Shown here piece after piece: positions 32,994 to 43,399 of a DNA stretch of 64,000 bases. Each line of letters begins with the position of its first letter. Within the stretch, counting starts at the first letter, position 1. Source of the stretch: Spirogloea muscicola (Eukaryota > Streptophyta > Zygnematophyceae > Spirogloeales > Spirogloeaceae); the NCBI GenBank assembly GCA_009602725.1, contig WELB01000019.1, positions 130,346 through 194,345 of the forward strand, in the 5' to 3' direction. A program made the translations under genes and the position numbers. Below the pieces are notes generated by a model. It made no database searches, had not been told where the DNA came from, and saw only the letters and a program-made list of their open reading frames with translations.

Positions 32994-34568
32994 ATGGCTG
33001 CCGCGGCGGCGCGCGGGCCGCCAGCCGACATCCCCGAGGCGCTGCTCCTGGTGCTGCCGCACCTGGACCTCCGAGGCCTGCTGGCTGTCGAGCAGGTCGG
33101 GGCCCCCCGCTGCTGCGCTGCGGCTCCGGTCCGGGCTCCTCGGCCCGCTTGGCAGCAGCCGTTTGCCCGGCGGAGTTGGCACATGGACTGCGCAGCCGCT
33201 GGCAAACGCGCGACTGGACTGACAATTGCTCGCAAACTGAAGACGTATTTGCTACGAGTCTTTGGCGCGGGACGTGGGCCGCCTTGTTGCCCAAGCCGCG
33301 TCGCCTTGTGGAGTCGAAGATTGACAGGGGGTAGCCATAACAGACACACACATGTATAAGAGAAAGCGTAAGTTATGCGGACGCCCACCGGCTCCGTCCT
33401 CAAGAGGATGGGCATTCAGGCTTCCATAGCTGGCCCGCAGGTCTGTCGGGCGCTGCAGGACGCCGTGCGCGACGACACGTCCCTGTGGCGCGCGCTGGCA
33501 CTTCTAGGGGGCCCACGCGGGGCCCCTCATCTCAACGACGAGCGCCTCGCGGCCCTGGTGGCCCGCTCGCGGGGCAGCTTGCAGTCCCTGCTAATCTGGG
33601 AGTGCCTGAGCATCACGTCACAGGGGCTGGTGGCTGCGCTCAGGGACTGCCCACGTTTGGAGAAGGTGGGTGCACATCACTAAGCCCGCCATCAATAATG
33701 GCAGGTGCAACGCTGGTACTCTGACTCAGGTGCGCACACTCGAGCTGCTATGCTGCCAAGGGTGCTGATGGGCGGCTGGCCATGTATGCAGCTGCACGTG
33801 GTGGACTAGTGGACTGACATGAGCGCCGGCGAAGTTCTCCTCCTCGCCAAGAGCCTCGCCCATGTGGCGGAGCAGCTGGGCCTCCGCCCGAGCTTGCGGC
33901 AGCTTCGCCTGCAAGGCAGCCTAATGGAGCAGTGCTCAGGCACCGACTTGCTGGAGTTGCGCAGATACATGGCACCAGATGCAGGGAGAGTGAGCCCGCC
34001 TCCATCTTTCCGTGCGCGCGCGACGTGCTTTTGGGACCTGGACATATTGTCGCCTTTTGGCTACTTCATTACGCGCCATAAAGGCCTGCGGGACCTCAAG
34101 GAGCACGATGCGTCTGGCCGAGCCGTAGATGTGGGGGTCTGTGCAGGCTGCCATGAATTGCATAATACGTACCAATGCTCGCCGGCAACATGTACCAACC
34201 CTCGCAAGCATTTGCAAGGCGACCAATCCAGTCCATTGTGGTGCTGGTCGTGCGTCCCACGCTGCGAGCTCTGCTATGTTTGCCAGGAGCCCGATTTGGT
34301 GAACCCTGACACATCTGACCTGGATGACCAGCATTTGACGACGATGTGCCAGATATGCAAGGTTTGCCAGCCCTGCTGGAAGCACCTGCCCAGGTGCATT
34401 CACTGCAACCAGGCCTCCTGCCCATACGGTCTTGAGCATTGCGCGACTCACATCTACAACAAGAGCTCGTACTTGTGCCATGATTGCTATGCCCGTGAAT
34501 TTTTTGACAAACGCCGGGCTTCACGCAATGAGGACATGTTTAATCCCCGACTACACTGGATGAGATGA
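32994..34568 (+). CDS. F-box protein with Cys-rich C-terminus, copy A
   Basis: Probable substrate adaptor of an SCF ubiquitin ligase (inference from the F-box). Exons 32994-33095 and 33441-33665 encode IPEALLLVLPHLDLRGLL..VCRALQDAVRDDTSLWRAL, a good F-box, then a leucine-rich stretch (SLQSLLIWECLSITSQGL). The last exon runs to TGA at 34566-34568 and carries a Cys-rich domain: CAGC, WCWSC, CELCYVC, MCQICKVCQPC, CIHCNQASC, CHDCY. Compared with copy B the acceptor at 33791 would put a TAG (33807-33809) in frame after LHVVD. The AG of that TAG can itself serve as acceptor, giving ..LEK|WTDMSAGEVLLL in frame. So this copy is either spliced 18 bases further on or is a fresh pseudogene. Roughly four-fifths identical to copy B by eye. 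Confidence 0.75.
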
Positions 34569-34926
34569 CTTGCTGAATTTTGTTTGCTCAAATTCGCCCT
34601 TTCGACTAGATCGTGGTCAGTAGCCTGGCCACCTGCTGCTAAAGTCCGTGTGTGCAAAGTAAGGCCTCCAGGACTGAAGCTTGCATTCCACAATCAGAGA
34701 CGGGGTGGGTGCTCTACTTGATAGGCATCCCACGAGAAGACAGGCGGTGCTTGTTCGGCCAGTGACCGGGACTGTTTCAATCTCGCAAGGAGCAATATGC
34801 TTGTCGATTTAAAGAGCAAGCGGTGGAGGCGCACTGAAAGGGCATCCACAGGGCCCCACCGTACTACAGTGTTGGCAACAGCAGCATCACTGGTCTCAGA
34901 TGTGTGATGACATTGCTACCTTGTAA

Positions 34927-35034
34927 CAGCTCCCACTCCTTCCACTTCGTTACGATATGCATAAGTTGACCATCATGTACCAACTCCCTCTCCTTCCACT
35001 TCGTTATTACATGCATAAGCTGACCATCATGAAA
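34927..35034 (+). repeat. 54-bp tandem repeat, two units
   Basis: Units 34927-34980 and 34981-35034 share ccttccacttcgtta, atgcataag and tgaccatcatg. The matching place after F-box copy B (around 37706-37765) has only one diverged unit, so the extra unit arose after, or was lost since, the segmental duplication. Confidence 0.85.
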
Positions 35035-35473
35035 TAACATTACCACAGCTATGGAAGGGTCAGAATGAATTAGGACAACCCAACCCCTGGAGCAATCTTA
35101 GCACCAAGATGATATATGAATCATCTCTCTTGTATTCGCCTTTCCCATATCTCCAGTCTTCATATCTCCAGTCTCACTGGTTCACAAAAGCCTTTCTTAG
35201 TCCAGTCTTTTGGGCTGGCCTCTCGCAGCCATTGCCTTACTGGGGGAGCAGACTGTCAATCTCTTTCTGAAAGCGTTGCGCTCGCAAGCATTGGCTCTTC
35301 ATCAACGTGCAGGGCGCGCTCTAAGTCAGGCCTCCGGCTTTCGTGGCGGCGCTCCAGCTCCCCAAGTTAGCTTGTCAGATTTGTTTGTGCTCACCCGTGG
35401 GTACTAATGTCATCTTAGGTACCTTAGATTAGGTCTCCGTATTATGTAGCATTGTTTAGTCTGCACTCGACTC

Positions 35474-35536
35474 TGCCTGAACAATGTATTGGCTTGAATT
35501 GGCCTCCCTTTCAATTCATGCGCCCCGCGCGCCTTC
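35474..35536 (+). repeat. dispersed 63-bp repeat, copy 2
   Basis: Exact match over 63 bases to 12960-13022, in the same orientation, about 160 bases upstream of the F-box copy B start codon. The match stops abruptly on both sides. Confidence 0.9.
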
Positions 35537-35696
35537 TCTCTTTCTGAAAGCGTTGAAGAAGACAGTGACTCAATTTGGCCACGAGGCACCTGGAAGGGAC
35601 TTTCCTCACTAGGCACCTGCCTGGCGTTTACAGCCGCTCTTGCATATCAGCAGCCGCATCCTTCTCCTGGCGGGCAGCGGCGCGCCGCTCGCGGCC

Positions 35697-37323
35697 ATGG
35701 CCGCCGCGGCGGCGCGCGGGCCGCCGTCCGACGTCCCCGAGGCGCTGCTCCTGGCGCTGCCGCACCTGGACCTCCGAGGCCTGCTTCGCGTCGAGCAGGT
35801 CGGGGCTCCCGCTGCTGCGCTGCGACTCCGCTCCGGGCTCCTCGGCCCGCTGCGCAGCAGCCATTTGCCTGGCGGAGTTGGCACATGGACTGAACAGCCA
35901 CTTGCAAAGGCGCGACTTGACCCACACTTACCAACGAAGAGAAAGGCCTCTTACGGCCACGAGACTTTTAGCGGATGACGGGGGCCTCCTTTGTGGCCAG
36001 TCGGCGTCGCCTCGTGGCGTCGAAGATTGACAGGGGGTAGCCATCACAAACATGAGCATAGCATACATAAAGAAAGCATAGTACATCCAGGCGTCCGCCA
36101 GCTGTGTCCTCGGAAGACTGGGTTCAGACTCCGGGACTTATGCTTCCATGGCTGGCGTGCAGGTCTGCCGGGCGCTGCAGGCCGCCGTGCGCGACGACAC
36201 GTCCCTGTGGCGCGCGCTGACGCTGCGAGGGGGCTCACGCGGGGCCCCGCAGATTGACGACAAGCGCCTCGCGGCCCTGGTGGCCCGCTCGCAGGGCAGC
36301 TTGCAGTCCTTGCTACTCTGGCGGTGCTTCAGCATCACATCACAAGGGCTTGTGGCTGCGCTCAAGGACTGCCCAGGTCTGGAGAAGGTGGGTGCACGTC
36401 ACTAAGCCCGCCATTGATCATGGCAGGTGCTACGCTGGCACTCTGTCTGAGATTCGCATACCCAAGCTACTATACCACCGAGGGTGCTAACGGGCGGCTG
36501 GCCATGTATGCAGCTGCACGTGGTGGACGGTAGGACTGCAATGAGCGCCTATGAAGTTCTCCTCCTCGCCAAGAGCCTCGCCCATGCGGCGGAGCAGCTC
36601 GGCCTCCGCCCGAGCTTGCGGCAGCTTCACCTCAAAGGCAGCCTCGCAAAGCAGTGCTCAGGCACCGACTTGCTGGAGCTGCGCAAATACATGGCACCAG
36701 ATGCAGGGAGAGCCAGCCCACCTCCACCTTTCCGTGCGCGTACGACGTGCTTCTGGGACCTGGACATTAGGCCGTCTGACGGCTACTTTCCTATGCGCCA
36801 CAATGGCCTGCGGGACCTCAAGGAGCACGATGTGTCCGGCCGAGCCATAGACATGGGGGTCTGTGCAGGCTGCCGTGAGTTGCATGATACGTACCAATGC
36901 TCGCCGGCAACATGTACCAACCCCCGCAAGCATTTGCAAGGCGACCGAACCAGTCCTCCATTGTGGTGCTGGTCGTGCGTCCCACGCTGCGAGTTCTGCT
37001 ATGTCTGCAAGGAGCACAGTTCGTTGAAGGCCGACACATTTGACCTGGAGCCGACCTGGAGGGTGGAGGTGGGTGACCTGGACTTCATGACGATGTGCCA
37101 AATATGCAAGGTTTGCGAGCCCTGCTGGAAGCGCCTGCCTAGGTGCATTTACTGCAACCAGGCCTCCTGCCCATACGATCTTGAGCAATGGGCGAGAGAA
37201 GTCCACAACGGGACTTCGTTTTTGTGCTATGATTGCTATGACGAGGAGACACTCGATGACATGTGCTGGGCTTCAGACACAGACAATGAGGACAACATTT
37301 ATCCCAAGGACTACACTGGCTGA
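35697..37323 (+). CDS. F-box protein with Cys-rich C-terminus, copy B (intact)
   Basis: Exons 35697-35798, 36163-36387, 36514-37323 (TGA) give 378 aa with agreeing phases. Residues of about 10 to 55 are an F-box (VPEALLLALPHLDLRGLL, VCRALQAAVRDDTSLWRAL). Residues 56-165 are leucine-rich, with LRR-like strands (SLQSLLLWRCFSITSQGLV, LRPSLRQLHLKGS). Residues of about 220 to 360 hold many Cys pairs (CAGC, WCWSC, CEFCYVC, MCQICKVCEPC, CIYCNQASC, CYDCY), predicted to bind several zinc ions. Plant SKIP14-type F-box proteins also end in a Cys-rich part, but I cannot assign orthology. Start at MAAAAARGPPSD, matching copy A, in a good context (gcggccATGg). Likely role: recruiting a substrate to an SCF complex. 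The target is unknown. Confidence 0.82.
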
Positions 37324-38238
37324 GATAATTTGCTCATTTTTTGCTCATGTTCGCTCTTGGACTAGATCGAGGACAGGAGCCTGACCACTTGCTGATGATA
37401 ATCCGTATGTTCAAAGTCAGCCTCCAGGACTGAGGCGTGCATGCCACAATCAGAAACGGGGTGCTCTAGTTGATTGGCATTCCTCGGAAGAGAGGTGGTG
37501 CTTATTTCGATGCAGTGGCCAGGACTGTCACAGTTCGCAAGGAAGCAACATGCTTCTCGATCAATGAGCAAGCAGTGGAGGTGCGCTTATAGATAGTGCT
37601 CGCCCGTCGCTTAAAGGGCAGTCACAGCGTCCATCGTGCTGCAGTGATAGCACCAGCAGCATCACTGGTCTCAGATGTGTAATGGCATTGTTACACAGTA
37701 TAACTCCTCCTTCAAACTCGTCGTAATATGCATAAGCTGACCACTACGTATCAACATTACCACAGCCATGGAAGGGGCAGAACAAATCAGGACACCCTAA
37801 CCCCTGGAGCACCCCTAACACACAGATGACCCTTAGATCATCCCTCTTGTGCTCGCCGCTCCCATTCTGCAGCCCCCGCCGCTTTAGAAGAGCTGCTTAT
37901 TCTACTGAAGCAGGGCGACGGTTTTCCACCCTCTAGTTATTCTGATTTGCACCGTCCGACTAGAGCCTATTGAGCGCCTCTTGCTGCCGTCTTGGGGACT
38001 AGTATCCTGCTTTTTGCGCCATCCGGCCCTTTCAGACTGTATCCATTCCTTTGGGCTGGCCCTCTCACAGCCATAGCCGAACAATCGGAAGAGCTTTTAA
38101 GCTACCGAGGGGCAGATGAGTACAGTAGGCCAGTTTACGGGCCAACGTTCCGCACATTGGTCGTTCTCCTCGACTCCACTTGACACTCAGACCTCCGCCG
38201 AGACTGCCACCGCCGCCGCCCGGGCAGGCCCCGCCGCC
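37324..38238. other. 3' flank of F-box copy B and 5' flank of the CBS gene
   Basis: The first 540 bases are the second copy of the duplicated segment's 3' flank. From about 37870 the sequence becomes unique. At about 38031-38078 lies a copy of a three-copy motif (gggctggccctctcacagcc). No gene is supported apart from the upstream leader of the CBS gene. Confidence 0.55.
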
Positions 38239-41200
38239 ATGGCGCCGGCGGCGGCGCTCGCGGACGGCCTGGCGGCCTTCCTGCGGAGCACCGCCGTGGG
38301 CGACCTGGTGGTGGCCAAGCAGCGCATCGCCGAGGTCCCGTACACGTCCACCGGTGCGGTGTCCAGCCGCTGGTCTCGCCACTGCGACAGCGCTCTCAGA
38401 CGTGAAATCTTCGGATGACATGGCTCACTTAGTTGGAGCTTGAAGCTGGCTGCGGGAGCTCAGCGCAATGGCGGCCATGCCGCGGCGCTGCCGCTGGAGC
38501 CGCAGTCGGCGACGTGCTGCAGACGATGCTGATGCGGGACGTGACGGCGGTGCCGGTGGCGGCGCCGCCGGGCGAGTTCATCGGCGCCGGCGGCTCCAGG
38601 TGGGACCTGCGAGCCGCCCGGCGCAGCCGGCCATGAGGTGACCGGGACCAATGGAGCCGGCTTAGATGGAGACAGATGGACATCTGACTAAGAAGGCCAC
38701 AGGTCGTCCACTGTGCTTCGCTTCGCTACATGTCCATGTCAGTGAAAAGGAAGTGGCGAAGGGGCGTCGTCTGAATCGTTTCGCTTGGGCACCGCGTGTA
38801 GCATTCTGGATTCGGACCCGCGCACGGGCATTGTGCGGAAGCAGGCGAGTGCTTGCTGCAGCCGGAGTGGCAGCTCATGCAATTTCTGCTCATAGCTCAG
38901 AGTCCAGCCTATAAATAGCTGGTGCTTCGGCATGGCCCTGGCTTTGGGCTGTCGTCTGCGCTCGGTATGTGCAGTCTCGTTCCCGCGGCAAGCCCCCCAA
39001 TGGGCTGAAGAGTTTTGGCACCTGTTGCAGTACATTGGCATCGTGGACATGCTGGACGTGCTCATCCACCTGGCCGAGATCACTGGACAGGAGGCTGGGG
39101 AGGAGCAGCTCGAGACGCCAGTCGAGAGTAAGCTTCATGGCTTGACCTGCTCGTCGCCCTCCTCGCCAGGCCGAGCCAGACGAAGCCAAGCCGCTTGCCT
39201 CACACGACAAACAGTGACTTCAATTGGCGCGCAGGCATCATTGGACACTCGATGGAGGGCCTTAGCCTCTGGGCCATGGGGCCCTCAACGTCGTGAGCTG
39301 CCACCCTCCCCCTTTTCTTGCCCCCATTCAGGTGCTTGCTGGTGCCGGCTGAGGTCCGGGCCCTTGCACTTGCTCTCCTTATCGGACACGCTAAGCATCA
39401 GAATTCAAGGACCGCAAGCTTGAAGCCTGCAGTCTATCCTGGCGTCTGTGATTGATCTTGCTGGAACAAAAGGCAGGCCATTGGACATGGCCAGACTGTT
39501 GTCTTTTGAGAGTAGGAGACTAGTTGGAACCTTAAGTAAGTCAATCTCAGAAGCAATAAGCAGTTATTACAGGATGCTGGTGGATTAGAGTACTTGATTG
39601 AAGTTGGCCTTCCAAGGTATTGAGCTGGCAGCCTGCTAGGCTATTCAAAGAGCACTTGTTTCTGCAGGCTGTATGATGCACTGGAGCCACTGAGTAAAGG
39701 GGTCCACCGCATGCTCGTACCCTTTGAACCCACAAGCCCGCAGGTGTCTCACCATCCCTTTGCAGCCGTTGTACTAAGCACCCACATGAGTTTGGTTAGC
39801 ATGACAATACACATGGAGCTGACTTAGCTCGCTGACATGGTGAGAAGCTTGTCTACATCCTACTGTACTGCATTATCCAAGCCGTAGTATATCTTGTTTG
39901 CTTGCCATGCAGGAGCGAACAGGAGGTATAGAGCTGAGCAAAACTGCGACGAGCTACCGCATGGTCACGCAGACGGACGTCATCCGCAGCCTTGTCAATG
40001 TGCGCTCCTCAACCTTGTAATATTTCGCATTCCTTTTGAAGGAGCAGTTTACTCTGTGGGGACTAGTCCCACAGAGTTCACTCTGTAGAACTAGTTTTGG
40101 GGGTAGCTTGAGCAGGAGGAGCACTTGACTTGGCATAGCACCATTGGCTCATGATGCTCATTCTGTCTGATCTGATCTTTCCAGCAAGGTGGTGCAACGG
40201 CTCCCATCTTGTCGGAGGTGTGCCCCACGACGCCGTTCCTGTCAGCTATTGGACTGAAATGCAGATTTCAGAGGCGACGGACTGACTGTCCAAGTGTGGC
40301 TAATGCTTGGCTTGCCAAACGATCTGCAGACTGTTGACAGCCTGCAGCTGGTTAACCACAGTGTCTTTGCTGTCCCATCCACCATGCTGGTCCTCGACGT
40401 TGTCAGGGTGAGGATATTGCCGTGCTGGCATTTGAGCTCATTTTTGATAAAAGCAACCCTGCAGCTCCAGTCTGCTCTTTGTTGATAAATCATCTCTCTC
40501 TTCTCTCCTCATAAATGTTACCCTTGACACCAAAAGATTCTGCTGTCTTTGAGCAGTGCATGCAGCAAGCATCCATACAATCCGTCGCTGTTGTTGAGCC
40601 AACCCCAGACATCACGCGCGAGACAATGCTGGCCAAGGTCATGGTACCAGCAAGCCCTGGCTAGGACTATTGTCTCAGGTCATGAGTAGGACTTTCCTCC
40701 AGTTTCTATGCTGTGTTGAACCATCAACCGCATTTGCCTGTCACATGAAGCGAGCTCACTATGGAGTCAATGTCCGCACCTTGGCTCCTGCAGGGGCAGG
40801 GCAGACGATTGCTTGGCAATTTCTCAGCCAGCGACCTTCGTGGCTGCACTGCAAAGTCTCTGCGCTCCCTTTCCAGCGTGACAGTGGAGACCTTCTTCCG
40901 CAGGATGGAGGCAGAGACTCGGCACTCTCAAGCTGGGGCAAGTGAGGGACTTGGACCTCAACCTTTGGCATGCCCATCACATGCTGAAAACTCGCTTTGC
41001 TCTTAGAAAGCTAAAGGCTGCATGCCATATAACATAGGCAGTATGCAACTGTCTGCCGTTGTCTATGCTCAGGCACAAGGAGGATCGCAGTAGTTTGTCA
41101 GCCTGGCAGCCAATTGGGGGCAGTCCTTCAGGAGGCCTTGACACGGCGGGCGCACAGAGCGTGGATGGTTGACGGCGCACAGTGCCTGCTTGGTGTCATC

Positions 41201-41290
41201 ACGTTCTCGCAAGTGCTGAAGGCTGCTCGCCAGGCTGCCATGACTTCTGGGACGTCCGTGTGGGCCGGCTCCTGTACAGAAATTTGGTAG
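38239..41290 (+). CDS. four-module CBS-domain protein, AMPK-gamma/PV42-like
   Basis: CBS modules bind adenosine nucleotides; a SNF1/AMPK-type regulatory role is inferred. Twelve exons: 38239-38353, 38506-38599, 38802-38844, 39031-39127, 39235-39292, 39668-39743, 39913-39999, 40185-40217, 40330-40407, 40557-40637, 40794-40941, 41124-41290 (TAG). They sum to 358 aa in frame. Blocks: LMRDVTAVPVAAPPGEFIGA, SDPRTGIVRKQYIGIVDMLD, IIGHSMEGLSLWAM, LSKGVHRMLVPFEP, YRMVTQTDVIRSLVN, LVNHSVFAVPSTMLVLDVV, RRLLGNFSASDLRG, RRAHRAWMVDGAQCLLGVIT. The pattern (GAGG..SD..TG.VRK.YIG and NFSASDLRG) resembles plant PV42/CBS proteins. Start at MAPAAALADG (gccgccATGg); an in-frame ATG at 38116 is possible. The intron after exon 3 is GC-AG (CAG|GCGAGT). 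Confidence 0.9.
40051..40077. repeat. 27-base near-perfect palindrome in a CBS-gene intron
   Basis: The sequence actctgtggg-gactagtccc-acagagt is self-complementary around ACTAGT except for one extra G. A third partial copy (actctgtagaactagt) follows at 40080-40095. It lies in the intron between the exons ending at 39999 and starting at 40185. Confidence 0.85.
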
Positions 41291-43399
41291 AACCACTTTG
41301 TCTGAGACCCCAGCCCAGGTAGCAGTCTCAAACATGTTATGTTAGCAGCTTTTGATGTGTTCATGGTACTCTCTTGCTGGCATTGCAATCGCAGTTGTAT
41401 GCCAGAAGTTGCAATTTGGTGCTGGCACGTGATTGTCTTGCCAGCAGTAATTTTGTTTAAGCTCACCAATTAAGCAAGCTGATGACATAGAAAGTGCAAT
41501 TTTACAGCTGACTGTGTGTGCTTCTAGGGGCTGCACTTCTGCTTGTAAGCTGACCACTCGACAACATTCTTCAGTCACCATCGTTCCTGTCTGTGGCGTG
41601 CTTCTCTTAAGCCTCTAGGAGCGCTCCCTGTGAAAGGGTTGTCCCTGCACATTGGGCTTTTCTAATACTGAAGCGACCCCGCTGCTACGGTGCGCCCTAG
41701 CTATGGCTGCCACCCATCTTGGGTGCGTGCAAAACCTTCTGCTAGCCTGACCTGTATCTGCTGCCACGAGTGGATTGCGTCGGTGCTGTGGAGGTAGGGG
41801 CTGTCTGCTAGTTCTTTGGACTTTGTTCATCCCCTTCGAGCTGGCCTCTCACAGCCATCTCCATACTCTGGAACAACTGTTTCTACTATGGAGAGGAGCA
41901 GACGCCTAGCTGAGGACACGGTGTGGAGAAAATGAAAAGCGTTGGCCATTGATTAGGTAAGGTACGCCCCAAGAGTCGCAGATCATAAAAGCCGAAAATG
42001 TCACAATGCCCCTCACACTACTATCGCTGTTATCAGCCGACGTAATTGCATGATCTAAAAGTTGCTGTAAGAAACCACATTAGAAGAGCATTGACAGGAG
42101 GGGACAGCAGTTGCTGAATGGAAGGACGCCCACTCAGGGCGTCCTCAAGCTGAGTGGATAATTGATGGTCAGCTCAAGTGCACAATGTAGATACTTAGGA
42201 AGGAGGCGCTCTGTCAAACCACTCCATCTGCTGCTAGAGCGTGCCCAGTATGCAGTTGCAAGGCAACCGCCTCACATTGCGGCTTCAGGAGGGAGACATG
42301 CATGCAGAGGGCAAAGGAGCTTGGCAGATACAACCCACTTGCTCCCTGTTCTGTGCCTGTCCCGTGCACCATGGTAGCGGCGAGTTGGTGACAAAGGGCC
42401 CAGGTACGCAGTTGCCACCGGGAGACTGTGCTGTGAAGTCGGGCTGGCTCCCGAGCTTCCATCGTAGGGCTGCTGAAGCGGGACCCTTAAGCCTGTCCCT
42501 GTTGTGGAAGTTCCACTAGTAGCCAGAAGCTAACACAGAAATTCGCATGAAGAAGTCTGCTGGGTGCACTCGACAAGCAGCAAGCAGCTGCAAGCATTTG
42601 CTGTCCCTGCGATTGATCAAGATCACAAAGTTGAAAGTGAGCAATGTGAAGTAATGCCACACCCTTTGCAACATGGCGCACCAAGCTACCTAATACAATA
42701 TCTGATGCAAGCACCAGAAGAGTTGCAACTTACCAAGTCATCATTGGACCCCAAAGCCTTCCACAACCTTCCAACTCCCGCTTGCGCACACTGTTCAAAC
42801 AACAACGCTGACGTCAATTCATCTTGCACTGCGTTTGCACTACCTCAGCAATTCCAGCGACCTGCGAAGAAAGGGTAGCAGCCCAAGCTCCTCAATCAGG
42901 ACACAAACCATAATCAGGTCAACCAGAGAAGGAGCACAATCGATAGATTTGGTCACTGTTTGACATCGGCCAGGGTAAAGAACAGCAACTCGGGGCCAGG
43001 GCTGCCCCTAAAGCCCAGTCCTAAAGCCCAGTCCTAAAGCCTAAGAAAGGTAAATGGGACAGCAGAACGCAGCTCCCGCAGGCAAAAGCCCAAGACTCGT
43101 GCGAAGCTGTTAGCAAGTGCACGTCAATGTGGGTCCGCTGTTGTTGGGGCTTTCAAGGGGAGGCTGTTAGGGTTTCAAAGGGGAGGGTGCAGCCAAAAGC
43201 CAAGCTCACCTTATGTGCCAGCCCAACTAGAAGGCCAAGGAATACGAGTTGGGCTTAGTAATTTACATAGTTGGTGAGGTAGATAGTAGCTATCATCTTA
43301 GCTTGCAATCAACCAGCCAAGCAGAAGCAAAGTGAGGAGTGCTGCTCCAAACGTGTGCTCCGCACTTTGGTTTGCTAAGGCCCCGCTGACTTGAACTTC
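41291..43399. other. intergenic region, CBS gene to TRM5 (convergent)
   Basis: About 2.1 kb without a supported gene. At about 41828-41868 is the third copy of the motif seen at 35209 and 38041 (gagctggcctctcacagcc). At 43010-43045 a degenerate repeat (cccctaaag / cagtcctaaag / cagtcctaaag) resembles worn telomere-type sequence. Open frames at 42160-42520 and 42560-42880 have no motif I recognise. Confidence 0.55.

Larger units (their letters stand above)
34569..35696. other. spacer between the F-box copies, part of the duplicated segment
   Basis: The part from 34569 to about 35160 matches the region after copy B (37324-37865), including ..cctccaggactga.. and ..gcagcatcactggtctcagatg.. blocks, so the duplicated unit extends past the genes. 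It contains a two-unit 54-bp tandem repeat at 34927-35034. From 35200 come a copy of a ctggcctctc-cagccat motif, an open stretch giving AGRALSQASGF, and at 35474-35536 the dispersed 63-bp repeat. No complete gene is supported. Confidence 0.6.
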
